A DNA stretch of 64,000 nt, taken from positions 33,701,112-33,765,111 of the forward strand of contig NC_041002.1 in NCBI RefSeq assembly GCF_004193775.1. Direction: 5' to 3'. The position numbers and the translations under genes were made by a program. Source of the DNA: Glycine soja (lineage: Eukaryota; Streptophyta; Magnoliopsida; Fabales; Fabaceae). The notes under the pieces are model-generated. The model was not told the origin of the DNA. It searched no databases and was given only the letters and a program-made list of their open reading frames with translations. Shown here one piece after another: positions 21,751-32,685 of this stretch (positions within the stretch are counted from its first letter, which is position 1; each line of letters begins with the position of its first letter).

Positions 21751-22844
21751 TGTTAGACAAGTGGCCTCAGATATCTTAAGAAGGGGGGGGGGTTGAATTA
21801 AGATATTCGAAACTGTTTCCCCTAATTAAAAATCTATTTCACTTTTTACTCAAGTTATGAATTCCCTTAATGACAATCTTCTTAAATATTAATTCAAATG
21901 AAACAATTTGAATATGAATATAAAGCAATAATAAATAAAGGAGATTAAGGAAAGAGAAAATGCAAACTCAGTTTTATACTGGTTCGGCCACACCCTTGTG
22001 CCTATGTCCAGTCCTCAAGCAACCCGCTTGAGAGTTCCACTATCTTGTAAATTCCTTTTACAAGTTCTAAACACACAAGGACAATCCTTCCTTTTTGTTT
22101 AGAGATCCTTTACAACAAGAGACTCACAGTCTCTTAATCCCTTAGAGAATGAGAAGAAGAAGAAGAACAAATCTCTCTAGAAAGAGATGGATTTTACAGA
22201 TTGAGCACTCAAATAATTCCTTAATGAATTGCAATTGAATTGGCCAAGGAATTCTTAAGAGGATAAAATGAATTTGCTCTTTGAGAGGATAAACACTTTG
22301 TTGTTCTGAAAATCTCTGAGCAATTTTGTGTTTAAGTCACATATATATAGACCATTGGTGGTCATGAATAAAGCCTTTGAAAAGTTGTGACTCTTGAAAT
22401 TATTTTTCTGAAAATCCTGTCTGGTAATCGATTACAGTAATTGTGTAATCAATTACAGCTTTTAAAATTTGAATTAAAACGTTTACTAACTGCTGGTAAT
22501 CGATTACCAAAATTGTGTAATCCATTACACAGTCTAAAATTTCGAATTCAAATTTTTGTAGCTGTTATAAAACGTATTTGGCCACTGGTAATCGATTACA
22601 TCCTCTGGTAATCGATTACCAGAGAGTAAAACCTTTGCGAAACACTTTTTAATTTAAATCACTTGGCCAAACCTTTGCTAATTCAATTAGGAATTCCCTT
22701 CCTAATATTCTAGTGATCATCTTGATGTTGTGACTTGTAATCTTGAAGTATTGTCTTGAATTTTAATCTTGAAAAGCCCATTTGCATCAATTGCAACACA
22801 TCATCATGATCATCATCAAAACATCAAAGCCAATTGCATCTACA
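21751..22844 (-). repeat. 5' LTR of the SIRE-like copia element
   Basis: 1,094 bp with a 10-G tract. It is otherwise nearly identical to the 13641-14731 copy. As the element reads on the minus strand, this is the promoter-bearing 5' LTR. Confidence 0.95.
22341..22618 (-). promoter_or_regulatory. U3 palindrome module plus TATA box (5' LTR)
   Basis: Cores start at 22425/22446, 22497/22518 and 22589/22609 (spacings 21, 21 and 20). Two cores have one mutation each (TAATCAATTA at 22446, TAATCCATTA at 22518) while the sister LTR keeps both perfect. The TATA box is at 22341-22350, 75 bp downstream in sense. This would be the promoter for the genomic RNA. Confidence 0.65.
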
Positions 22845-22849
22845 GGAGG

Positions 22850-25494
22850 TTGTGGAGTAATGATATCGGCATGGAGGATGCACCATTGCCTGTCACCGTA
22901 GCGAGGAAGTGAAATTTAGAATCCTGGCAGGCTCCGACTTGAGGTAAGGATTGACAAGAAGAAGTGCAGATTGTCGTCGTTGCCACTAACCTCCCTTAAT
23001 TACATTTACATCTTTTTAATTACAAAATTACATTATCACTTACACGACTCTTATTTTTATATTATTATTACTCATAAAAAAATTATATTATTACTTTTAA
23101 GTGTACTTACTAGCCTATTAGATGTGTAGTCTGTACATAAAAATAATACATAATATTTTTTTAAAACAATGAGCATCAACATTATGTAAGAATAACTTAA
23201 AAAGCAAGAGAAGTGTAATATTTCAATGAGAAGGGTGTAAGTGTATTTAGGACTAATTCACTTCTCACTTCTCTTTAATCCTTTTATTCTTTTTAATCAA
23301 AATTCTAACTAAACTATTAAAGTGTGAATTTTCTTCATCAATAAAAACTAATATAATTAAAAATTAAAGAAAAAAAAGATTATATCTATAAGATTAATTA
23401 ATTTGTTTATATCAATCCTTCAACTATAATGTGCAGCGGCAATGGTTGGTAGACGCGTGTTATGATATAAACCAAGAAGGAACTAGCTCTGATTTGCTCC
23501 TCAGGTACTCTCTCTTTCTCTCCGAGTTGATTCCAACTTCAAGCTACTCTGCTTTTCACTTCATCATTGTATTCCTTTATATCCTCATTACTCTTCCCTC
23601 ACCCCTTTGCAACTCTGCACGCTTTTGTTTTTCAGCTTCTCCAGCTTCGAATTTTGGTGTTGGTTTTTATTCCTAACAATTAATTCGATTCTGTGAACTG
23701 AAACCTATAGGTTGCCAATGGTTTATGGTATAGAGTGTTTATCTATGTAATGATTTGCATGTTTTTTTTTGGTTTATGATGTGAAAGGATTAAAGAATAC
23801 ACAATTGAAAATTTAGCGCGACATTGTTTTTGTAACTTGTTGCTGCTCTTCATTTATCAGTGCATCGGCAATAATTTTTGGCTATGGTTTCTGCTTTGAA
23901 TTTGTATGTATGTATGTTCTTTAACATAATTCATTTAAGGCAAAAATTCTATATCAAATTTATTTTCAATGAACAGAACAATCAGAGTACTATTATAATG
24001 TTTTATTTTACTTTTCATTCTTTATCAAATTTATTTTCAATGGTTTATTTAGGAGCCTCCTTGTTCACTGGCCGATAGTAGATGACTCAACCTTTATGCT
24101 TTCTTTTATGTCACTTGTTTCACCAGTTCAGCAAGCCTCTGGTATGTAATACATGAAACAATTATAGTTATCTTACACTTATGTTTCAATTTTTGTGCAC
24201 TTGAACTACAATGATCTGAGTATAGTCTATTGCCATGTAGTAAACTATTGACTGTTATTTTAGTTTAGTGCTGGGGGGAATATACTGTAAAGAGTAAACT
24301 ATTCAGTATTCACTCAGTATAGTCTTGATATAGATGGTTATATGAAAGACACACAAAAAAGGGTGTGTCTGATTTTAGGATATTTTTTGCTTTCGTATGT
24401 GATGCTACTTGGATGACTCCTGCGTCTTGTTCTTTTGATATATTTGAAGTTTTTGAACAAATGGGAAATGGTAGTTAAGAGAAAACTATAATCTTATAGT
24501 AAGTAAATAAAAAAAATTAAAAGAAGTGCTCATTCTCTAGAAGATCTGATAGATCACTATCCCTTTCCACAATTTTCTTCCTTTCTCTCCTCCCCCCCAG
24601 CCCTTATCTCAATCCACCTTTGCTTATCTCCAGAATATTTTCCTCTTCTACTGAGCTGCTATCTAGCCATTTTATTACATTCCAATTCTTTGTCATCAAC
24701 TGCTTCTTTTGGCATGCCATCTTTGACAAGATTCCCTTGCTTCCCTTTCTGGCCTTTTTCATATCCACTTGCATATTGGGTTTTCTCTCTTTTTATAGAC
24801 TTGTACTATGGGAGGCCTATGACAATGTAAGCTCTTCATTTGAGTTCAAGATGTCAATCTTTGCAGCTTGAAATTTAGTTAAGCCATACCATTTTTGGGG
24901 GAGTTAAACCCAACACCAGTTTGATAACTCTGGAACTCTAATGAATTCTTTATTGAGAATTATTAAACAATGGGTGAAAGGCTTTACAAAATGTTATATA
25001 TCACTTCTTTATATGTTTTTCCCCTCTTTCTCACCTATGCTTTTAGTTGTCAAGGACCAACTATGCTTCTTAAGCTGTTAGATTTCTTAGATTTAAGTTC
25101 ATGATTGATTTTATAGCACTAATATTGATTTATAGAGTTCCTTTGTGCTCCCCTTATATTATTTGGCTTTTCTTGTTAGTTACATAGTTGTAAACCTGGA
25201 CTAGTGGAGGAATCAATATGACGAATAGTTAGGTTAACTATTTGATTGTTGGTCTAGTCTGGCTAAAAATTCCAACTTAAGAAGAAAAAGAAAAAAGGAA
25301 AAAAATAACAAAATGCTAAATATCCTAGTTTAATTCTAACAAATACCCCTGGTTTTCCCAGTTTAACACATTTAAGCACATGTTTGGGTCTCTGTTTCCC
25401 AACCCTTGAACATGTATTTGTAAAAGTAACTCCTTGGTTACTTTAGGACTCAACGTACATTTAGGTGTGCTTACTGGTTTTCCTAGCAAACGTT
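22850..25494. other. CACTA-2 interior, no recognisable gene
   Basis: AT-rich with a few exon-like islands. 23432-23510 (acceptor-like GTGCAG, frame RQWLVDACYDINQEGTSSDL, then a GTACTC donor) and about 24055-24140 (ending before GTATGT) look like captured exons, but I cannot assign them. A 50-bp block near 23912 repeats one at 13237. Otherwise nothing is seen. Confidence 0.35.
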
Positions 25495-27187
25495 TGTTGG
25501 ATCGAGTGGCCTCAGAATAATTAAGAAGGGGGGGGGGGTTGAATTAATTATTCCTAAACCTTTACTAATTAAAAAATTACTCTTTTAAGGCTTTTACTGA
25601 ATTGTTAAGAGAATGAGGAGTAGAAGAGAAACTTAATAGAGAGTAAAAGTGAAAATTAAATGCACAGCGGAAAGTAAAAGAGTAGGGAAGAAGGAAACAA
25701 ACACACAAGAGTTTTTATACTGGTTCGGCAACAACCCGTGCCAACATCAAGTCCCCAAGCGACCTGCGATCCTTGAGATTTCTTTCAACCTTGTAAAAAT
25801 CCTTTTACAAGCAAAGATCCACAAGGGATGTACCCTCCCTTGTTCTCTTTGAACCTAGTGGATGTACCCTCCACTAGAATTGATCCACAAGAGATGTACC
25901 CTCTCTTGTTCTCAGTCAAACCCAAGTAGATGTACCCTCTACTTGTACCACAAAGGATGTACCCTCCATTGTGTTAAGATAAAGATCTCAGGCGGTTAAA
26001 CCTTTGGTACTTTGTGAATGGGGATACAAAAGAATTCTCAGGCGGTTAGTCCTTTGAACACTTTTGTATAAGGGAATGGGAAGAATCAGAAGAATTCTCA
26101 GACTGTGTCGTTTTGAATTCTTTGACAAGGGAGAAGGGAGACACAAAAGAATTCAGGCGGTTAGTCCTTTGTTCTTTTGGAAAAGGGAGAAGAGAGACAC
26201 AAAAAGAATTCAGGCGGTTAGTCCTTGGCGAATTCTTTTTGGCAAAGAGAGAAGAGAATGAAAAGATGAATAGCACAAGTTTTCAAGGTTTGGAAAATGA
26301 GAAAACTTTAGAAAGCTTTTGGTACAAAGAAGAAGTTCAAAGAGGTTCAAGGCTTGTAAAGGATTGTATGAATATGTGTTCAAGATGATTTGAATGAATT
26401 TTTAATAAAATGCAAAACAAAGCCTTGCTTTTATAGACTCTTCATGTCTGGTCAAGAAGACCATTTAGAAGAGTTATAACTTTTAGAAAAACTTAAAACC
26501 AATTTGAAAAATTCAAAAACCTTTTGAAGAGTTATATCTTTTGATTTTTTTCAGAAACAGTCACTAGTAATCGATTACCAAATTAGTGTAATCGATTACA
26601 CAAAGCTTTTAAGTGAAAGGATGTGACTCTTCACTTTTGAATTTGAATTTCAACGTTCAAGGGCACTGGTAATCGATTACCAAAACATTGTAATCGATTA
26701 GAGCTTTTTGAAAATAATTGGAACGTTGTAAATTCAATTTGAAAACTTTTTCAAACTCATTTTGCTACTAGTAATCGATTACAACAATATGGTAATCGAT
26801 TACCAGAGAGTAAAAACTCTTTGGTAAAGGTTTTGTCAAAAACTCATGTGCTATTCAATGTTTTGAAAAAACTTTTTAATACTTATCTTAATTGAGTCTT
26901 TTCTTCATTCTTGAATCTTGAGTCTTGAATCTTGATCTTGATTCTTGAGATCTTGAATCTTGAATCTTGATTCTTGATTCTAGGCTTTCTTCTTGAGTCT
27001 TGAATTCTTCTTGATTCTTGAACTCTTGGCTTGTTCTTGATTCACTTGAGATGTTCTTTGATTCACTTGAGTTGTTCTTTGATCTTTGAGCTTTTTGTTC
27101 ATCACCTTTGTCATCATCTTTTGTTGTCATCATTGTTATAATCAAAACACCTTTGAATCACATTCACCATGAAGCCTTGCTTCTACA
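25495..27187 (-). mobile_element. Solo LTR, SIRE-like copia family (second copy)
   Basis: 1,693 bp, TGTTGGATCGAGTGGCCTC to GCCTTGCTTCTACA, flanked by a perfect duplication ACGTT (25490-25494 and 27188-27192). It is closely related to the solo LTR at 2202-3732. Both share the GATGTACCCTCC repeats (25826-25970 here), the AGGCGGTTAGTCCTTTG repeats (26040-26225) and CTTGATTCTTGAAT runs (26890-27000). It lies inside CACTA-2. Short frames in it are low-complexity and not genes. Confidence 0.9.
26427..26802 (-). promoter_or_regulatory. U3 palindrome module plus TATA box
   Basis: Cores start at 26568/26589, 26670/26691 and 26772/26793, all spaced exactly 21 bp. The TATA box CTATAAAAGC is at 26427-26436 on the minus strand, 131 bp downstream in sense. 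Confidence 0.6.
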
Positions 27188-27290
27188 ACGTTAAATCTGC
27201 TGGCCTAGGCTAGGTTTTGAAACTATAGTTAGTTATGTCAGTTCATGAATTTGTAAACTAAAGTTCGGAATAATATGACTGTATGACTTA

Positions 27291-28197
27291 TGATAGAAAC
27301 TTGCTTGTGTGGCTTCTATAGAGGCTGGATCTTTGAGCTTCAATGAGGTCCTTTAATGGTGATTTTCCACCATGGAGATGTAGCAGAAGACAAAGGAGAA
27401 GAGGTGAGAGGAGGCGCCATCCACTAGGGAATAAGCCATGGAAGAAGGAGCTTCACCACCAAGATGAGTCTTGGATAAGAAGCTTGGAAGGATGCTTCAA
27501 TGGAGGAAAAGAAAGAGGGAGAGAAAGAGAGAGGGGGGAGCACGAAATTGAAGGAATAAAAGAGGGAGAGAAGTGGAACTTTGAAGTATGTCTCACAAGA
27601 CTCTCATTCATCAAAGTTACAACAAGTGTTACACATGCTTCTATTTATAGACTAGGTAACTTCCTTGAGAAGCTTTCTTGAGAAAACTTCCTTGAGAAGC
27701 TTCTTTGAGAAAACTTCCTTGAGAAGCTAGAGCTTAGCTACACACACCCCTCTCATAACTATGCTCACCTCCTTGAGAAGCTTCCTTAAGAAGATTCCTA
27801 AAGAAGGTAGAGCTTAACTACACATACCTCTCTAATAGCTAAGCTCACCTCTTTGAGATGAGAAGCTAGAGCTTAGCTACACACCCCCTATAATAGCTAA
27901 GCTCACCCCCATGACAAAAAACATGAAAATACAAAAAAAAGTCCTTACTACAAAGACTACTCAAAATGCCCCGAAATACAAGGCTTAAACCCTATACTAC
28001 CAGAATGGCCAAAATAAAAGGCCCGGATGAAGGAAAAACCTATTCTAATATTTACAAAGATAAGCGGGCTCATACTTAGCCCATGGGCTCGAAATCTACC
28101 CTAAGGCTCATGAGAACCCTAGGGCCTTCCCTTGGATCTCTAGCCCAATCTACTTAGAGTCTTCTACCCAATGCTCTTGCGGGGTAGGATTGCATCA
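27291..28197 (-). repeat. 3' LTR of the gypsy derivative
   Basis: 907 bp. It has a minus-strand TATA box CTATAAATAG at 27641-27650. Just upstream in sense (27652-27900) are repeated CCTTGAGAAGCTT units and three copies of a TAGAGCTTAGCTACACA unit. The + frame at 27343-27681 recurs in the other LTR and is not considered a gene. Confidence 0.9.
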
Positions 28198-29873
28198 TTC
28201 CCTCCACCTTGGAAAGGATTTGACTTCAAATCACGAGGTTCTTCATACCTTGGGCTCCGTCCCTCAACACCTATAAAAAGAACAAAAACATATGTATTAG
28301 TGGTGTTTGGTATGTTGAAGTAAGGTAAGGTCTGAAAACCCATTTCTTGGGCATCTTCCCATGAAGGAACATGGTTTCTCACCAACTCAATGAGTGGTGC
28401 TACAAGTATAGAAAAATATGGGACAAACCTTTTGTAAAAGTTTGTTAAGTCATGGAAGCCCAAAATTTTTATTATACTTGGTGGAGTAGGCCACTCAGGA
28501 ATGACCTTTATTCTCTTAGGGTTCATGGGAACCCCTTGATCACTATTTGAAAAATTAAGAAAAGTAACGCAATAAAACATACCTTTTTCTGTATTTTCAT
28601 ATTGATTATTCCTACCAAAAAGTATGACAAACCTAAGGTGTCCCATATGAGTACCTAAGTTTGTATTGAAACTAAAAATAAGAACAAACCTACCTAATGG
28701 ATCCCTATGTACACACACCATGAAGATGTTAGGTGTACGAGTGATTTTACAAAAGAGGGTTGCACCACTCAAAACATTCATCATACCACCTATTTTAGGG
28801 ACTTGGTGCCTAATAATACCTATTTTGGGCACCAACAAAGCACAAGGATTTAAGCTCTTGCTGACCAAAACCTCATCCAACAACTTCTTTACTTGAGGAA
28901 TAAACTCAAGCCCAAGAGGTGTGGCAATGCTAGCAAGTTCCTTTTTACAAAAGAGAAAATGTGGAGGTTGTCTAAGAGGGAAAGTTTCTTTAATGTTTGT
29001 CTTTATTGTAAAATGAGTTTCCTTCTTAGCTAACCTCTTGGAGGAGACACTTACCTCCTTACACTTCTCTTTAACCACTAATGGTTGTCCATCTTCTTGG
29101 GGGTAGATTTCTTCACTAGATTCTTCCCCTTTTGCTTCTTCACTTTCACTAGAGGAAGGTGAAGTAGTAGCCTCATCTTGGCTACTATAAATGTCTTGGC
29201 CCCTCATAATCATGGTTTTTGTGGTGGGGCATTGAGAAGTAATGTGTCCTCTTCCAAGACATTTAAAGCACTTTATAGAGCTAGTTTTCTCTTGCATACT
29301 AGCCTTAGGGGCTTGCTTTTCTATTGCCTTCCCCTTATCATCTTTGGACTTAGAAGATGTCACCCTTAAGATGCCTTGACCTTGGTCTTTCTTTGGATAA
29401 GAGTGAGAGCCATAAGATTTTGAAGTAGACTTCTTTTTAAGTTGTTGCTCTACCCTTATTTCCCAATCTAAGTTAGCCTCTACATTGTCCTTCCCATGGA
29501 AGTATGAGAGGTTAATGTTATCCTCTTGAGGCTTTCTTTCCTTTTCTCTTCTATGGGAGTGAGGTCTAGGATGTGACCTATGCCTTCCTTCGTAATAGTC
29601 ACAAAGTTCTTCACTTAGGCTCTTGCAAGAGTTATGACTACTATAGGAGGCATGTTTTTCTCTTTTCATTTCTTTCATTATTTTTCTTCTTTCTTCCTCT
29701 CTTATTTTCTTTCTTTCATCTTAACTTATTTCTTCCACTCTTTTTTTCCCTTTTTCTTTTCTCTCCTGTTTTTCTTTACATAACTTGAGGGAACTCAACT
29801 CATCTAAGATTCTAGATAAAGGGTCTTTATGACTAGTACCCTCGCCATTAACACTAGATGAATGATGACTCAT
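28164..29873 (-). pseudogene. Gypsy gag fused to RT remnants lacking the active site
   Basis: The frame starts at ATG 29873 (MSHHSSSVNGEG), has one TAA at codon 51 (29723-29721) and is then open for over 500 codons into the first 34 bases of the 3' LTR. Gag: charged N terminus, LDWEIRVEQQL (usual gag block), zinc knuckle CFKCLGRGHITSQC, acidic linker (SSSESEEAKGEESSEE). Pol remnants follow in frame: LNPCALLVPKIG (RT motif 1 region), scraps of the palm, then PKRIKVIPEWPTPPSI and GFHDLTNFYKRFVPYFS (RT connection). The fingers/palm core with the catalytic xDD is deleted or scrambled. The survival of an open frame through several internal deletions is odd. It could encode a gag-like protein. Confidence 0.8.
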
Positions 29874-31757
29874 GTTGGTTCCTAAGTTGTGGTTCTTTCT
29901 TGTTGGAGGTTTGAAAACAAAAGGTAAAAGAAACTATGGTTGAAGCTAGCCAAAATAAACACTAAAAGAGGTGTAAAAGATAAGGTAAACAACTAATTGG
30001 TAAAAGGAAAGCTATCAAGGCGGTTTGACAATGGAAGGTAAAGGAAATAAGCTATGAAAGTAAGCAAGAAAAGTAAACTAAGTGAATCCTAAGAGTGTTT
30101 GGATGACCACATCAAGGTTCCCAACAAAACACTCACTATCCTAAGGAAATATTGCCTAAAATTATTACACACAAATAGAATTTTGGTAACCTATTGGAGG
30201 CTCCCAACACACTTCCAATGAAAGGCCTTTTTGTTACAAAACTTGAAAGCAATAAAGGTAAGTAAATTGCAAATTAAAAAATTACAAAACGTCCTTAATT
30301 TTGGTGGTTGTTGTCTCTTTGGTGATTCACTCAATTTGAAGTGCTTCTTAGTCCAATAGTTCTTAAGATGGTTGGCCCCTTTCTTCTTGACTCAAATTCT
30401 TCAAGGGATGGCACCAATCCTCCTTTCCAATTCCCTATATGGCAACTCACAAACAAGGAAACAAAGAGACAAGCAATAACCAAAGACCAAAAAAAAAATG
30501 AAATGAAAGCTAAACCAATGGAGTTTTAACAAGACAATTTTTCAAGGATTACTCAACAATTAAAGCAATGAAAAAAGATATAGAAGCAAGCTATGACTCA
30601 AAGAGAAACTTAGAATGGCTCTAGAGTAGAGTAAAAAAAACTGGAAAAAAAATACTCAACAAACCTCTAGCTTTGGCACTTGTTTTCATACTAATTTTCA
30701 ATTGAAATTTAGGAACTAAGATTGACATAAAATAGACACCAATTATAGAATAAATTTTGAGCCAAAACAACAAGCACACTTCTCTTTCACCTTTTTTTTC
30801 TGGATACTGTTTTTTTTTCTGCCAACTTGTGTGATTTTTTGTATTTTTTTCCTTTTATCCAAATCAATTGTTTCTTTTTTGATAACTTTTTTCCAGATGT
30901 CTAGAAAATTCAGTAAAAATTTCAGCTCAAAATTCGAAGTAACCAATTCTCAGTAATTTTTACAAGTTTGTATGTCCAAGCTGCCAGTGCCAGCGATTTT
31001 TTTAAGCAATTGCCTTAGGCTTACTTTCAACCCTCTTATGTATGTTGAACTCACTAGGATTGTTTACCACAGTTTTAGAAGTTCAATATTCACTTAGGAT
31101 CAACATTTCATCCAGCAATTCAATCACCAAAACTCAAATTCACAATAGACACAATCATAAGGAAACCTAAAAGTTCAAGAAAAGGTTCACAATCAAAGAC
31201 TCTCTAAGAATTTTGCATGAACATGTTAAGGACTAATTAACATGAAAGATTTGACTCAAATAAAATAATAGGCTAAAATAATTTCATACACTCATGAACA
31301 AATGAGTTAGACAAAGAAACAAGAAAATAAAATGCAGCACAACATAAGAAATCTTATGTGACAAGTTTCATGACTAGACATGACTTCTATGACAAAACTA
31401 CAATAGGTGAACAAGTCACTCTAGATTTTTGAGGTTTTCTTCTACTTTAATATTTTTTTTAAGAATTTTATGGTTTGGGTTTCAGCCACAAAAAATAACA
31501 AGACAAAACTCAAAGGAACCTAAACTCAACACAATTCATGGTTCAAGAACAAGAATAAGAAATTTGAACCATAGAAAATCAAATCTAGCTTCTATAGCAA
31601 GTTTAATCAGTGGAAACTCCAAAGAATCATGTTAAAAACATTTAGCACAAGACATGTGAGGAGATACATGGAGAAAAAATGAAGAAACAACAATGGAAGA
31701 GAAGGTAAAGCAAAAAATTAATGGAGGTTTAAGGAGCACCTACTTGAAGCTCTTGTG
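29874..31757 (-). other. 5' leader of the gypsy derivative
   Basis: About 1.9 kb between the primer site and gag. AT-rich, with no coding frame I can support. Long leaders of this kind are common in plant gypsy elements. Confidence 0.55.
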
Positions 31758-31770
31758 CTCTGATTACCAC
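31758..31770 (-). other. Primer-binding site, degenerate initiator Met tRNA
   Basis: The minus strand reads TGGTAATCAGAGC two bases from the 5' LTR. It matches the initiator-Met primer site TGGTATCAGAGC with one extra A. Confidence 0.75.
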
Positions 31771-31771
31771 T

Positions 31772-32680
31772 TGATAGAAACTTGCTTGTGGGGCTTCTAT
31801 GGAAGCTGGATCTTTGAGCTTCAATGAGGTCCTTTAATGGTGATTTTCCACCATGGAGATGCAGCGGAAGACAAAGGAGAAAAGGTGAGAGGAGGCGCCA
31901 TCCACTAGGGAATAAGCCATGGAAGAAGGAGCTTCACCACCAAGATGAGCCTTGGATAAGAAGCTTGGAAGGATGCTTCAATGGAGGAAAAGAAAGAGGG
32001 AGAGAAAGATAGAGGGGGGATCACGAAATTGAAGGAATAAAAGAGGGAGAGAAGTGGAACTTTGAAGTATGTCTCACAAGACTCTCATTCATCAAAGTTA
32101 CAACAAGTGTTACACATGCTTCTATTTATAGACTAGGTAGCTTCCTTGAGAAGTTTTCTTGAGAAAACTTCCTTGAGAAGCTTCTTTGAGAAAAATTCCT
32201 TGAGAAGCTAGAGCTTAGCTACACACACCCCTCTCATAACTAAGCTCACCTCCTTGAGAAGCTTCCTTAAGAAGATTCCTAAAGAAGCTAGAGCTTAGCT
32301 ACACATACCTCTCTAATAGCTAAGCTCACCTCCTTGAGATGAGAAGCTAGAGCTTAGCTACACACCCCCTATAATAGCTAAGCTCACCCCCATGACAAAA
32401 AACATGAAAATACAAAAAAAAAAGTCCTTACTACAAAGACTACTCAAAATGCCCCAAAATACAAGGCTAAAACCCTATACTGCTAGAATGGCCAAAATAC
32501 AAGGCCCAGACGAAGGAAAAACCTATTCTAATATTTACAAAGATAAGTGGGTTCATACTTAGCCCATGGGCTCGAAATCTACCCTAAGGCTCATGAGAAC
32601 CCTAGGGCCTTCCCTTGGATCTCTAGCCCAATCTACTTGGAGTCTTCTACCCAATGCCCTTGCGGGGTAGGATTGCATCA
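31772..32680 (-). repeat. 5' LTR of the gypsy derivative
   Basis: 909 bp, sister of 27291-28197. It has a minus-strand TATA box at about 32121-32131 with the GAGAAGCTT repeats immediately upstream in sense. Confidence 0.9.
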
Positions 32681-32685
32681 ACTTG

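Larger units (their letters stand above)
13641..22844 (-). mobile_element. SIRE-like Ty1/copia retrotransposon with extra ORF, structurally complete
   Basis: A 9,204-bp element on the minus strand, flanked by a perfect 5-bp duplication GGAGG (13636-13640 and 22845-22849). It has LTRs of 1,091 and 1,094 bp. On the minus strand the order is 5' LTR, Met-initiator primer site, gag, protease-integrase-RT-RNase H, extra ORF, polypurine tract, 3' LTR. This order, with an additional ORF in the env position, is typical of the SIRE/Maximus lineage. My manual alignment of the LTRs gives 10 substitutions plus a 3-base difference in the poly-G tract, about 0.9 percent, so the insertion is young. Even so, gag carries three nonsense codons, the gag-pol junction is out of frame, and the extra ORF has a frameshift. 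Confidence 0.94.
27291..32680 (-). mobile_element. Ty3/gypsy deletion derivative with intact LTRs
   Basis: A 5,390-bp element with 907- and 909-bp LTRs, both TGATAGAAACTTGC to GGGTAGGATTGCATCA. The flanks ACTTA (27286-27290) and ACTTG (32681-32685) are a 4/5 target duplication. The primer site next to the right LTR and the purine tract AAGGTGGAGGGAA next to the left LTR put the element on the minus strand. The only coding region is a gag plus collapsed pol frame; integrase, RNase H and the RT active site are missing. It needs a helper for mobility. The LTR copies differ at a modest number of sites, so it is moderately young. Confidence 0.88.

Noticed and set aside
26046..26388. Overlapping frames in the solo LTR
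   Set aside because: Made by the tandem GGCGGTTAGTCCTTTG repeats and not by coding constraint.
3161..26802. Palindrome arrays as a CRISPR-like array
   Set aside because: Repeats are short palindromes in pairs with non-unique spacers of 10-11 bp inside plant LTRs; no cas genes; the host is eukaryotic.
27343..27681. 112-codon + frame, repeated at 31824-32012
   Set aside because: Duplicated only because it is in both LTRs, antisense to the element, and opened by purine-rich sequence.
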